Assembly (NCBI RefSeq): GCF_004078635.1
Contig: NZ_RZNB01000002.1
Coordinates: 620,001-684,000, forward strand
Length of the DNA: 64,000 nt
Source: Labedella phragmitis
GTDB lineage: Bacteria > Actinomycetota > Actinomycetes > Actinomycetales > Microbacteriaceae
Reading direction: 5' to 3'
Under the pieces are notes generated by a model. It saw nothing but the letters and a program-made list of their open reading frames with translations. It was not told the origin of the DNA and searched no databases. Shown here piece by piece: positions 16,961-25,511 of the stretch (within the stretch, counting starts at the first letter, position 1; every line of letters starts with the position of its first letter). A program made the translations under genes and the position numbers.

Positions 16961-17788
16961 TTACGCGCCGACCTTGAACCGCACGAAGTCGGTGACCGTC
17001 AGGCCCGTGGCCTCGAGGATCTTGCCGACCTGCTGCTTGTTGTCGCGAGCGTAGTCCTGCTCGAGGAGAGCGACCTGCTTGAAGAAGGCCGTCAGTCGCC
17101 CCTCGACGATCTTCGGCAGCGCCGCCTCCGGCTTGCCCTCGCCGCGGGAGATCTCCGTGACGATGTCGCGCTCCTTGTCGACGGCGTCCGTGGGGACGTC
17201 GCCGCGCGTGAGGTACTGCGGCGCGAACATGGCGATGTGCTGGGCGACACCGCGAGCGGTCTCGGCGTCGGAGCCGGTGTAGGCGACGACGACACCGATC
17301 TGCGGGGGAAGGTCCTTCGACGTGCGGTGCAGGTAGACGGCGAACTGGTCGCCCGTCACGAGCGCGACGCGGCGGAGTTCGACCTTCTCGCCGATGACGG
17401 CGGCCTGGTCGTCGATCGCCTGAGCGACGGTGCCGCCGTCGACGGGGGCCGCGAGGGCCTCCTCGAGGGTCCTGGCGCCGGCGGCCGAGACCGCCGCGAC
17501 GACCTTCTCGGACAGGGCGATGAACTTCTCGTTCTTCGCGACGAAGTCGGTCTCGCACGCGAGTTCGATGATCGTGACGCCGGCGTCGCTCTGGACGGAG
17601 GCGACGAGGCCCTCGCTCGTGGAGCGGTCGGCACGCTTCGCGTTGCCCTTCGCACCCTTGAGACGAAGGATCTCGGTCGCCTTCTCGACGTCGCCGTCGG
17701 CCTCGACGAGTGCGTTCTTGGTGTCGCTCATGCCCGTTCCGAGCTGCTCGCGCAGCGCTTTCAGGTCGGCGATGTTGAAGTTTGCCAT
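16961..17788 (-). CDS. tsf: elongation factor Ts
   Basis: 275 residues. N-terminal UBA-like domain (MANFNIADLKALREQLGTGM, then DTKNALVEADGDVEKATE), core ELACETDFVAKNEKF and the QLAMHIAM-equivalent GVAQHIAMFAPQYL. It exchanges GDP for GTP on EF-Tu. It lies 22 bp after rpsB, in the universal rpsB-tsf pair, and is closed by the terminator above. The start is set by homology at MANFN; the open frame reaches 27 codons further upstream into the rpsB tail but without family similarity. Confidence 0.98.
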   Translation of the reverse strand: MANFNIADLKALREQLGTGMSDTKNALVEADGDVEKATEILRLKGAKGNAKRADRSTSEGLVASVQSDAGVTIIELACETDFVAKNEKFIALSEKVVAAVSAAGARTLEEALAAPVDGGTVAQAIDDQAAVIGEKVELRRVALVTGDQFAVYLHRTSKDLPPQIGVVVAYTGSDAETARGVAQHIAMFAPQYLTRGDVPTDAVDKERDIVTEISRGEGKPEAALPKIVEGRLTAFFKQVALLEQDYARDNKQQVGKILEATGLTVTDFVRFKVGA

Positions 17789-17810
17789 GCGGCGGTTACT
17801 CCTCTGGTCG

Positions 17811-18779
17811 TCAGTTGTTGTCGGCGTCAGCGGCGGGGACCTTCTCGTCCTCGGTCGCCTCTGCTTCAAGTCGCGCTTCGGTCTCGGCGTCGGTCTCCGG
17901 AGCCTTGGGGTCCTCGACGGGAGCGTCGTCGCCGATCTCCGCGTTCTTGGCGGCGACGGCGGCGTCAGCGTCGTTCTCCTCGGTCGGGAGCTCGGCTGCT
18001 GCAGCGGCGTCGGCCTGGCCTGCCTGGAGAAGCTCCTGCTCCCACTCGGCCATCGGCTCGGCGGGCTCAGAGCCCTCCTCGGGCTTCTGGTGGCGCTGGA
18101 TGAGGCCCTCGGCTGCGGCGTCGGCGACGATGCGGGTGAGGAGGCTCACCGAGCGGATGGCGTCATCGTTACCCGGGATCGGGTACTGGACCTCGTCGGG
18201 GTCGCAGTTCGTGTCGAGGATGCCGATGACGGGGATGCCGAGCTTCTTGGCCTCGTCGATCGCGAGGTGCTCCTTCTTGGTGTCCACGACCCACAGCGCC
18301 GAGGGCGTCTTCGTGAGGTTACGGATTCCACCGAGCGACTTGTGGAGCTTGTCCAACTCGCGCTTCTTGATGAGGAGTTCCTTCTTGGTGAAGCCGGACT
18401 TCGAGCCGTCCTCGAAGTCGAGCTCCTCGAGCTCCTTCATGCGAGCGAGTCGCTTGGAGACCGTCTGGAAGTTGGTGAGGAGGCCACCGAGCCAGCGCTG
18501 GTTGACGTAGGGCTGGCCGACGCGCGTCGCCTGCTCGGCGATGGACTCCTGAGCCTGCTTCTTCGTTCCGACGAAGAGGATGGTGCCGCCGTGGGCGACC
18601 GTCTCCTTGACGAAGTCGTACGCCTTGTCGATGAAGGCGAGCGACTGCTGCAGGTCGATGATGTAGATGCCGGAACGCTCGGTGAAGATGAATCGCTTCA
18701 TCTTCGGGTTCCAGCGGCGGGTCTGGTGCCCGAAGTGCACGCCGCTGTCGAGCAGCTGGCGAATGGTGACGACGGCCAT
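17811..18779 (-). CDS. rpsB: 30S ribosomal protein S2 with a long acidic C-terminal tail
   Basis: 322 residues. Residues 1-235 are ordinary S2 ([20 protein letters not shown], then [20 protein letters not shown], then GVIDTNCDPD-type text read as [20 protein letters not shown]). The last 70 or so are Glu/Asp/Ala-rich ([20 protein letters not shown] and onward), well beyond the usual 240-260. S2 is the last-assembled small-subunit protein and binds S1 or its equivalent. The start has GGAGAA at good spacing. The 287-bp region upstream holds a candidate -10 (18967-18972), which would give a leader of about 180 nt where S2 autoregulation could act. Confidence 0.97.
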   Translation of the reverse strand: MAVVTIRQLLDSGVHFGHQTRRWNPKMKRFIFTERSGIYIIDLQQSLAFIDKAYDFVKETVAHGGTILFVGTKKQAQESIAEQATRVGQPYVNQRWLGGLLTNFQTVSKRLARMKELEELDFEDGSKSGFTKKELLIKKRELDKLHKSLGGIRNLTKTPSALWVVDTKKEHLAIDEAKKLGIPVIGILDTNCDPDEVQYPIPGNDDAIRSVSLLTRIVADAAAEGLIQRHQKPEEGSEPAEPMAEWEQELLQAGQADAAAAAELPTEENDADAAVAAKNAEIGDDAPVEDPKAPETDAETEARLEAEATEDEKVPAADADNN

Positions 18780-18966
18780 GAGCCGTTCTCCTTTTCCGGC
18801 GCGCGAGCGCCATTCGGTTCGCTCCGATCGGTCGATCGGATCTCCTGGTGCCCTGGCGCACGTCCGCCACTCCTGAATTCGCGAGGGAACGCGAGAGAGT
18901 GGACCGGTGGATGTCCTGCCGCGAGTGGGCACGCGTAGTCACCCCGCGGAGCGAGGTGCTCCCGTC

Positions 18967-18972
18967 AGGATA
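18967..18972 (-). promoter_or_regulatory. candidate -10 element for rpsB-tsf
   Basis: TATCCT on the reverse strand. It is the best hexamer in the 287-bp space between rpsB and the divergent LytM-like gene (18780-19066); I see nothing else in that space beyond high-GC sequence. No -35 match at standard spacing. Confidence 0.3.
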
Positions 18973-19066
18973 CACCACCGCCGTCCACAACCGGGTGTCG
19001 GCGCCCCGCGTCCCCGGGCCGAGCGTCGCCTCCGCGGCCGCAGCCTCGGCGGTGTTCCCTCGAACG

Positions 19067-19711
19067 ATGCACCCGCTCCCCCGACGTCGGACGCCGACCG
19101 CCCCTCGCCCGTGCCACCGGCCCACTCACCGAGGACCGTCGCTCCTTCGCCGACCACGCCTCCGCGCCGCAGCTCTGGCGCTCGTGATCTCGTTCGGCGC
19201 CGCCGCCCCCACCGCGGCCGCGGGGGGCCGCTCGACGTCTTCCGCCGCCTCGCCGGTGACGGACCGCGCGTCCACCGCGGTCGCCGCGGCACGAGCGGAC
19301 TGGAGCTGGCCGACGGCAGGTCGACGCCACATCGTCGACGCGTTCGACGCCCCCGAGCACCGATTCGGCGCCGGGCATCGCGGTATCGACATCGCTGCTG
19401 CCGTCGGTGAGACGATCACGGCCTCTGCGAACGGGACGGTGATCTTCTCCGGGCCCGTCGCCGGACGCTCCGTGATCACGGTCGATCACGGAGGAGGTCT
19501 CGTGTCGAGCTACGATCCCATCGTGCCGAATGTCCGCTCGGGCGCTCCCGTCAGCGCCGGACACGTGCTCGGCACGCTCGGCCCCGGGCATGCGATGCAT
19601 TGCCGATCGGGGTGTGTGCACCTCGGCGTTCGGTTCGAGGGCGCATACGTCGATCCGGCCCCGTTCTTCCGCCCTCCCCGGCGGTCCGTCCTCCTCCCGC
19701 TCGACGGGTGA
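19067..19711 (+). CDS. secreted M23/LytM-fold protein with an incomplete catalytic site
   Basis: 214 residues. A basic N-terminus and a signal-type hydrophobic stretch (AAALALVISFGAAAPTAAA, about 37-55) are followed by a LytM domain from about 80. The zinc ligands of the first motif are present (HRGIDIAAAVG, H-x3-D) and the last His is kept in GCVHLGVR. But the HxH pair reads C-V-H, and the usual His of the Y-x-H-L segment is replaced (SSYDPIVP). It may therefore bind rather than cut peptidoglycan. The frame is open to 18848, but the ATG at 19067 directly precedes the signal peptide. Divergent from rpsB, as is common for this protein in related genomes. Confidence 0.78.
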   Translation: MHPLPRRRTPTAPRPCHRPTHRGPSLLRRPRLRAAALALVISFGAAAPTAAAGGRSTSSAASPVTDRASTAVAAARADWSWPTAGRRHIVDAFDAPEHRFGAGHRGIDIAAAVGETITASANGTVIFSGPVAGRSVITVDHGGGLVSSYDPIVPNVRSGAPVSAGHVLGTLGPGHAMHCRSGCVHLGVRFEGAYVDPAPFFRPPRRSVLLPLDG

Positions 19712-19788
19712 GCGAAGGGCGCGAGCCGGGCGGCGCTGCACCGCGCGAGCCGCCGTCGGAGCGATTCCACGGGCGTCCGGAACCACGG

Positions 19789-20718
19789 TCAGGCGCGAGG
19801 ATGCGCCCGACGATAGCTCTCGGTGAGTCGCTCGGTCGAGACGTGCGTGTAGATCTGCGTCGTCCCGAGACTCGCGTGACCGAGCAACTCCTGCACGCTC
19901 CGGAGGTCGGCGCCGCCGTCGAGGAGATGGGTCGCCGCCGAGTGGCGCAGACTGTGGGGCCCTTTCGCCGTGATTCCGTCGACCCGCGACAGGACCCGAT
20001 CGACGATCGCATACGCCGTCCGCGTCCCGAGCCGACTCCCCCGGGCGCCCAGGAACACGGCCGTTTCGACGCCTCCGCCGGGCTTCCCACGGGAGGACCG
20101 AGCGAGGAGGCCCGGGCGGGCCGCCGTCACGTAGTCGACGATCGCGTCGCGGGCGGGCACACCGAATGGCACGACTCGTTCCTTGGAGCCCTTGCCGAGC
20201 ACGCGCGCGGTGAGTCGATCGAGGTCGATGTCGTCGAGGTCGAGGCCGCACAGTTCCGAGACACGCATGCCGGACGCGTAGAGCAGTTCGACGACGGCGC
20301 TGTCACGACGCGCGATCGGGTCGCCGTCTGCCGCCTCCTCAGCGAGCGCCCCGAGGAGCTCGTCGATCTGTCCCCTCTGAACCACGGCGGGGAGATGGGA
20401 TCCGCTCTTGGGCGATCGGAGGCGGCCGGCGACGTCGTGCTCCGTGAGCCCAGACGAGGCGAGCCAGCGGCAGAAGCTCTTGATCGCGGCCGAGCGGCGC
20501 GCGATCGTGCGTGTCGCGAGACCATCGTTCGCCGACGACCACAACCAGTCCCGGAGGAGCGCGAGGTCCACGTCGTCGACGGTCGTCACGCTCCGGCGCG
20601 CCGCCCACACCGCGAACGTCGTGAGATCGGATCGGTACGCCCTGACGGTCTCGGCGGAGAAGTGGCGGTCGACGCGGAGGTGCTCGAGGAACTGTCCGAC
20701 AGCGGCCTCGAGGTGCAT
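19789..20718 (-). CDS. xerC: tyrosine recombinase XerC
   Basis: 309 residues: N-terminal SAM-like DNA-binding domain (FLEHLRVDRHFSAETVRAYR) and catalytic domain with GMRVSELCGLDL (first Arg, near 151), HSLRHSAATHLL (His-x2-Arg), LGHASLGTTQIYTHVS (His/Trp position and the nucleophile Tyr near 291). Together with XerD it resolves chromosome dimers at dif. It is a stand-alone housekeeping gene: no integrase-type att duplications or phage genes surround it. The start ATG has a CATGCT hexamer exactly six bases upstream and no proper ribosome-binding site, a weaker case of the leaderless pattern. Confidence 0.95.
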   Translation of the reverse strand: MHLEAAVGQFLEHLRVDRHFSAETVRAYRSDLTTFAVWAARRSVTTVDDVDLALLRDWLWSSANDGLATRTIARRSAAIKSFCRWLASSGLTEHDVAGRLRSPKSGSHLPAVVQRGQIDELLGALAEEAADGDPIARRDSAVVELLYASGMRVSELCGLDLDDIDLDRLTARVLGKGSKERVVPFGVPARDAIVDYVTAARPGLLARSSRGKPGGGVETAVFLGARGSRLGTRTAYAIVDRVLSRVDGITAKGPHSLRHSAATHLLDGGADLRSVQELLGHASLGTTQIYTHVSTERLTESYRRAHPRA

Positions 20719-20893
20719 GCTTCCAGCATGCCCCCGATCGTGGTCGCGGGCGGCCCGGCACGCCCCTCGTCACGATCTCGGCGCCCCTGGCTCGCTCGAA
20801 AACGTCCCTCACCGGAGCCCGGTGCCCGGTGCCCGCCGCAGCCTCGCGGAGAACCGCTGGCCGCCTGAGCTGCCCAACCACCGCGGGCTGTGC

Positions 20894-20899
20894 TGGAAT
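20894..20899 (+). promoter_or_regulatory. putative -10 element of a leaderless mRNA for the coiled-coil protein
   Basis: TGGAAT, six bases (CGACTC), then ATG. No ribosome-binding site is present. Confidence 0.4.
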
Positions 20900-20905
20900 C
20901 GACTC

Positions 20906-21934
20906 ATGGTGCAACCGGATGGACTCACGGCCGCCGCCGACGAGTTGTACACCGTGCCCCTCGACGACTTCACATCGGTCCGCAATGCACGGGCCTCGGC
21001 CGCGAAGAAGTCGGGCGAGCGCGAACTCGGTGCCGCCGTCGCAGCGCTCCGGAAGCCGTCGGCGGCTGCCTGGGCGAGCAATCTGTTGTTCCGCTCCTCC
21101 GACGACGTGGCCCGTGACCTCGATCGACTCCGCGAGGACATCTCGGCTGCGACGACCGCCGGTGACCGGGACGCTCTCAAGAAGTTCGCAGGCCTGCGGC
21201 ATTCGCTAATCGGCGACCTCGTAGACGAGGCTCGCTCCCTCGCCGAGGCCGCCGGACGGCCGCTGAGCGCGGCGGCCGCTGACGAGTTGTCCGAGGCCCT
21301 GAGCGCCGCTCTCGCGGACAGGCTCGTGGCCACGGCGATGTCGACCGGGCGCCTGATCCGCGCACCCGAGCCGGGTGGCATGTCCCGCGGCGATCTGACG
21401 GCCATCGTCGAGCTGCCCCCGGACGAGCTCACCACCGCCGACGCCGACGACGACGGGTCCGACCCCGACGGGTCCGACGACGGCTCGACAGCGTCGAGAC
21501 AATTGCGCGCAGCACGATCGACGACGACCCGGACCTCGCAGCGCTCGGTCGCGCGCGAGCGTCGTGCGACTCCCGACGGGCCGTCGCCCGCGGAGAGGCG
21601 ACGCCACGAACGCGACCTCCGCGCCGCCGAGTCGCGTGCGGAAGCGGCACGAGCCGACCGCGAACGACGTGAGCGGGAACGAGACGCCCTCGCGAGTCGC
21701 CGCGACGAGCTCGCCGCCGAGGCGGCGCGGCAGCGAGACGTTCTGCGCGGCCTCGAACGTCGCTTGGATGACGCTGACGATGCGGTGGACGCTCGAACCG
21801 CTGACATCCGCGCACGCGAACTGGATTGGAAGCGCGCCGAGGCCGAGGCGAGAGCCGCCCGTCGTGTGGTGGACGAGGACCGATCCTTCGCGGGCGACGG
21901 GCAGGAGGACGGCGACCGCGGCGACGGCGAGTGA
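20906..21934 (+). CDS. conserved actinobacterial coiled-coil protein of unknown function
   Basis: 342 residues, rich in Ala, Arg, Asp and Glu. The first 120 residues carry the family's recognisable text (ADELYTVPLDDFTSVRNAR, then LRKPSAAAWASNLLFR), which I know only as a widespread uncharacterised actinobacterial family. An acidic low-complexity spacer follows (about 175-195), then a long charged coiled coil (about 225-320: RRHERDLRAAESRAEAARAD and onward). No signal peptide or membrane segment, so probably cytoplasmic. The ATG at 20906 fits family starts. It converges on dprA with a 22-bp gap. Function cannot be assigned. Confidence 0.75.
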   Translation: MVQPDGLTAAADELYTVPLDDFTSVRNARASAAKKSGERELGAAVAALRKPSAAAWASNLLFRSSDDVARDLDRLREDISAATTAGDRDALKKFAGLRHSLIGDLVDEARSLAEAAGRPLSAAAADELSEALSAALADRLVATAMSTGRLIRAPEPGGMSRGDLTAIVELPPDELTTADADDDGSDPDGSDDGSTASRQLRAARSTTTRTSQRSVARERRATPDGPSPAERRRHERDLRAAESRAEAARADRERRERERDALASRRDELAAEAARQRDVLRGLERRLDDADDAVDARTADIRARELDWKRAEAEARAARRVVDEDRSFAGDGQEDGDRGDGE

Positions 21935-21956
21935 CCCGCGGCCGCCCGATCCGACG

Positions 21957-23183
21957 TCACGGCCTGCTCCACCCCGACGCGGTCTCGACGACCGCCCCCT
22001 CCAGGTCGAGCAGCCCGAGGGTCGACTGCACTTCGCTCGATGTGAGCCCCGTCCGGTCGGCGATCTGACCGACGGTCGTCGCCGAACGACGGTTGAGAAC
22101 CGCTAGGACGGACCGTGCCGCATCACCTGTCGAGGCGCTTCCTCCAGCGGATTCCGCCTCCGACGCTGAAACCGGTTCGACGAGTTCCGCCATCTCGGCC
22201 GCCGTCGTGACGCACGTCGCGTCGTATTCGCGAAGCAACCGGTGGCAACCGGCGGACGCGGCGGAGGTCACGGGACCGGGGACGGCGCCGAGGGGGCGCC
22301 CGAGCGATGCAGCATGACCGGCGGTATTGAGGGATCCGCTCCGGCGACCGGCCTCGAGCACGACCGTTGCCGCCGACGACGCGGCGATCAATCGATTGCG
22401 CTGGAGGAATCGCCACTTCGTGGGCGCGGCACCGCACGGCACCTCCGAGTACACCGCCCCGGTCGTCGCGATCCGGTCGATGAGCGAGGCGTGTCCGCTC
22501 GGGTACGGCCGGTCGAGTCCTCCGGCCAGGAAGGCGATCGTGCGGCCACGACCGGCGAGAGCCGCTCGGTGGGCCATGCCGTCGATGCCGTAGGCGGCGC
22601 CGGAGATGATCGTGAATCCTCGGTCGACGAGCCCGCTCGCGGCGTCGAGCGTGACGTGCTCCCCGTAGCCCGTCGCCGCCCGTGCACCGACGAGCGCGAT
22701 CGATCGCCCGAAGGCAGCGTCCTGCTCATCCACTCGCGAGCGCATCCAGAGCGCTACGGGTGCGTGCACTCCGAGGTCGACGACACGCTCGGGCCATCGC
22801 GCGCCGCCCGGCACGACGAGCCGTACTCCCGTCCTGGACGCGAGATCGAAAGCAGCAGCGACGTTCGCCCCATCGAGGCGGGAACGCCACCGGGTCGCTC
22901 CGGACGACCATGCCGCCGCGACAGCCTCGGCGACCTCCGCGATATTCCTCGACTCGCACCGTGCCCTGACCCGCTCGGCCGACCACCTCTCGGTGATGGC
23001 CCGCAGCGCAACGGCCGGACCGAGTGCAGCCACTACTCCCCCTGCGGCACCGTCGCCCGGTTCCGCCACGGTGGTCCACGCACCGCGAGCGAAGACCGAC
23101 ACGAGATCCGGTACCGTCTCGGCGTCCGACACCCGACGAGCACGATCGACCATCTGCGCCTCCGACAAACCGAGCAGCCTCAT
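21957..23183 (-). CDS. dprA: DNA processing protein DprA (Smf)
   Basis: 408 residues. The Rossmann core is clear: IALVGARAATGYGEHVTLD, GFTIISGAAYGIDGMAHR, FLAGGLDRPYPSGHASLIDR, FLQRNRLIAASSAATVVLEA, and RSGSLNTAGHAASLGRPLGA. A C-terminal winged helix (about 350-400, VGQIADRTGLTSSEVQ) follows. DprA loads RecA on incoming single-stranded DNA in transformation. The ATG overlaps the comM stop by four bases, fixing both the start and the operon yraN-comM-dprA. Whether this organism is transformable is not shown by this window. Confidence 0.95.
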   Translation of the reverse strand: MRLLGLSEAQMVDRARRVSDAETVPDLVSVFARGAWTTVAEPGDGAAGGVVAALGPAVALRAITERWSAERVRARCESRNIAEVAEAVAAAWSSGATRWRSRLDGANVAAAFDLASRTGVRLVVPGGARWPERVVDLGVHAPVALWMRSRVDEQDAAFGRSIALVGARAATGYGEHVTLDAASGLVDRGFTIISGAAYGIDGMAHRAALAGRGRTIAFLAGGLDRPYPSGHASLIDRIATTGAVYSEVPCGAAPTKWRFLQRNRLIAASSAATVVLEAGRRSGSLNTAGHAASLGRPLGAVPGPVTSAASAGCHRLLREYDATCVTTAAEMAELVEPVSASEAESAGGSASTGDAARSVLAVLNRRSATTVGQIADRTGLTSSEVQSTLGLLDLEGAVVETASGWSRP

Positions 23184-24715
23184 GCGGCGATCCCCTTGCG
23201 CAGGAACAGCGCGCGGCAGACGTCGTCGTGATCGGGCGAGGCGGTACCCCGGAGGTCGGCGAGCGTCCACGCGACCCTGAGAACGCGGTCGTAGCCGCGC
23301 ATGGTGAGCGCTCCTCGCTCGAGACCGCGATCGAGTGGGCGTACGGCCTGCGGATCGAGTGCGATGGGAGACGATCGGAGGAAGGCACCGGGCACCTCCG
23401 CATTCACCGCCCACGGTGTCTCGCGGAGACGACGCTCGGCGCGGGACCGCGCCTCGAGGACTCGCGAACGGGCGGCCTCCGAGGTCGACACCGTTCGCTC
23501 CCCCGCGATCCGGTTCGCTGCGCTCGACACGCGGCGGACCGTCACTTGCAGGTCGATCCGGTCGAGCAGAGGGCCCGAGATGCGGGAGAAGTACCGCCGG
23601 ATCGCGGAGGGCGCGCACTGACACGACGACTCCGGCGCGCCGTACTGCCCGCACGGGCAGGGGTTCGCCGCCAGGATGAGTTGCACCCGGGCGGGGAAAC
23701 GAGCGACCGCGTTCGCCCGATGAATCGTGATCCAGCCCGTCTCGAGGGGCTGACGGAGACAGTCGAGCACGACGCGGGCGAATTCCGGGGCCTCGTCGAG
23801 GAACAGGACGCCGTGACTCGCTCGGGCCACGGCGCCCGGACGGATGACTCCGCTCCCACCGCCCACGACGGCGGCGGCCGTAGCCGTATGGTGCGGGCTC
23901 TCGAACGGAGGCACGGTGTCGAGGGAATCGCCGACCCGCTGCCCGCCGAGGGACCGCACGGACGACACATCGAGCGCCGCCTCCGTCGAGAGGGGTGGAA
24001 GGATCCCGGGCAATCGCTCCGCGAGCATCGTCTTGCCCGAGCCTGGCGGACCCAGCAGGAAGAGGTGATGGCCGCCCGCCGCAGCCGTGACGAGCGCTTC
24101 GACGGCGTCGTCCTGCCCGAGCACGTCGGCGAGTTCGAGCGGCGGAGACGTTCCGAGGGCCGGTGGGTCCGGAGTCTCGACGACCGGGTCTGCCATCTCG
24201 AGCTCCGCCCCGTGCCAGATGGCCGCGGCGCGAAGGGAGTCGACTGCGACCACACGGATACCGGGGACCAGGGACGCCTCCGCCGCGTTGGCCGACGGCA
24301 CCATGATGGTCTCGCGCCCCGCTCGCCGCGCCGCTCTCACGATCGGGAGTATCCCCGGAGTGGGACGGAGCCTCCCGTCGAGACCCAACTCACCCGCGTG
24401 GACGACACGGGCGATCGACGCGGCCTCGACGTCGCCGATCGCCGCGAGGCACGAGAGCGCGATCGCGAGATCGAATGCTGTGCCGTTCTTCGGCAGTCCG
24501 GCCGGAGACAGGTTCACCGTGATGCGGTGCGGCGGAATGAGGCAGTCCGAGTTCGTGATGGCTTGCCGCACCCGCCCTTCCGCTTCGGAGATGGCACGGT
24601 CCGCGAGGCCGATGATGATGAACCGTGGCAGGCCGGAGGAGACGTCCGTCTCGACCTCGACGAGGGCGCCCTCCAGTCCGAGGAGGCTCACGGCCCATGT
24701 CCGCGCGACCGCCAT
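23180..24715 (-). CDS. comM: YifB/ComM family AAA+ ATPase (Mg-chelatase-like)
   Basis: 511 residues. N-terminal Lon-protease-like fold (GLPRFIIIGLADRAISEAEG), then the AAA+ module with Walker A HHLFLLGPPGSGKTMLAERL, Walker B GVLFLDEAPEF, and a four-cysteine insertion (NPCPCGQYGAPESSCQC). In Vibrio, ComM is a branch-migration helicase used in natural transformation. Here it sits between yraN and dprA with overlapping stop/start codons on both sides (TGATG with yraN, ATGA with dprA), so the three are translated as one unit. The start is set by homology and the overlap. Confidence 0.95.
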   Translation of the reverse strand: MAVARTWAVSLLGLEGALVEVETDVSSGLPRFIIIGLADRAISEAEGRVRQAITNSDCLIPPHRITVNLSPAGLPKNGTAFDLAIALSCLAAIGDVEAASIARVVHAGELGLDGRLRPTPGILPIVRAARRAGRETIMVPSANAAEASLVPGIRVVAVDSLRAAAIWHGAELEMADPVVETPDPPALGTSPPLELADVLGQDDAVEALVTAAAGGHHLFLLGPPGSGKTMLAERLPGILPPLSTEAALDVSSVRSLGGQRVGDSLDTVPPFESPHHTATAAAVVGGGSGVIRPGAVARASHGVLFLDEAPEFARVVLDCLRQPLETGWITIHRANAVARFPARVQLILAANPCPCGQYGAPESSCQCAPSAIRRYFSRISGPLLDRIDLQVTVRRVSSAANRIAGERTVSTSEAARSRVLEARSRAERRLRETPWAVNAEVPGAFLRSSPIALDPQAVRPLDRGLERGALTMRGYDRVLRVAWTLADLRGTASPDHDDVCRALFLRKGIAA

Positions 24716-25071
24716 CAGAGCACGCCCGTGAGGTGCTCGATGACGGCCGGCGCCCCGGGCGGGGCCACGACCCCGACGACGTCGATGCGGACCACGCGAC
24801 TCGGGCGTTCTGCTGCAGCACACCACTCGGCGGCGAGCGAACGCAGTCGACGCAGTTTCGAATAGGTGATCGCCTCGAACGGATGACCTGAGCCCACGCC
24901 GGAGCGCGTCTTCACCTCGACGATCGCGATGACGCCCGTGCCGCGAGCGACGATGTCGATCTCACCCGTCGGGCTCCGCCAATTGCGGTCGAGGATCTCG
25001 TATCCCGCTCGCTCGAGGAATCCGACGGCGAGGTCTTCCCCGCGCCTACCCAGTTCGTCCTTCGTTGCCAT
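24715..25071 (-). CDS. yraN: YraN family (UPF0102) nuclease-fold protein
   Basis: 118 residues with the restriction-endonuclease-like core: LGRRGEDLAVGFLERAGYEI, then TGEIDIVAR and IAIVEVKTRSG, matching the E-x(n)-D-x(n)-E-x-K pattern of this fold. The family is thought to act in DNA metabolism, but its substrate is not established. ATG at 25071 has GGAGGT five bases upstream, better than the start five codons earlier. First gene of the yraN-comM-dprA unit; 106 bp separate it from the DUF2469 gene upstream. Confidence 0.92.
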   Translation of the reverse strand: MATKDELGRRGEDLAVGFLERAGYEILDRNWRSPTGEIDIVARGTGVIAIVEVKTRSGVGSGHPFEAITYSKLRRLRSLAAEWCAAAERPSRVVRIDVVGVVAPPGAPAVIEHLTGVL

Positions 25072-25177
25072 GTGCGACCTCCGCACACGAGCATGCGCGG
25101 CGGTCGACGGCGGTGGCCGTGCCTTCCGCCCGATCGGGGATCGCGTGGCTCATCGCCGCTTGTGGACGACGGTCGCG

Positions 25178-25501
25178 CTATTCGTCGAGCGCGAGTTCCT
25201 TCGGCAGTTCGAAGTCGCGGCTCGACAGCTCTTCGATGTTGACGTCCTTAAACGTGAGGACTCGCACCGACTTCACGAAACGGTCGGATCGGTAGACGTC
25301 CCAGACCCAGACGTCGCGCATGGTGATCTCGAAGTAGAAGTCGTGCTCGGTGTCGCGTCGCACGAACTCCACCTCGTTCGCGAGGTAGAAGCGGCGCTCC
25401 GTCTCGATCACGTAGGCGAACTGCCCGACGATGTCCCGGTACTCGCGGTACAGCGCGAGTTCGACTTCCCTGTCGTAGTCTTCGATCTCTTCGTCGTCCA
25501 T
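25178..25501 (-). CDS. DUF2469 family protein
   Basis: 107 residues. Highly conserved actinobacterial family, here with YDREVELALYREYRDIVGQF, then ETERRFYLANEVEF and FEITMRDVWVWDVYRS. It is acidic and predicted cytoplasmic, with no known function. It follows rnhB closely (10-bp gap to the second ATG) as in many actinobacteria. A TAGGAT hexamer lies 7 bases before this ATG, and AGGA within it could also act as a ribosome-binding site, so both an internal promoter and ordinary coupling are possible. Confidence 0.9.
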   Translation of the reverse strand: MDDEEIEDYDREVELALYREYRDIVGQFAYVIETERRFYLANEVEFVRRDTEHDFYFEITMRDVWVWDVYRSDRFVKSVRVLTFKDVNIEELSSRDFELPKELALDE

Positions 25502-25511
25502 CGATCCCATC

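Noticed and set aside
19789-20718. Tyrosine recombinase as a sign of an integrated element.
   Set aside because: It matches housekeeping XerC in length and motifs; no att duplications, tRNA target or phage genes are nearby.
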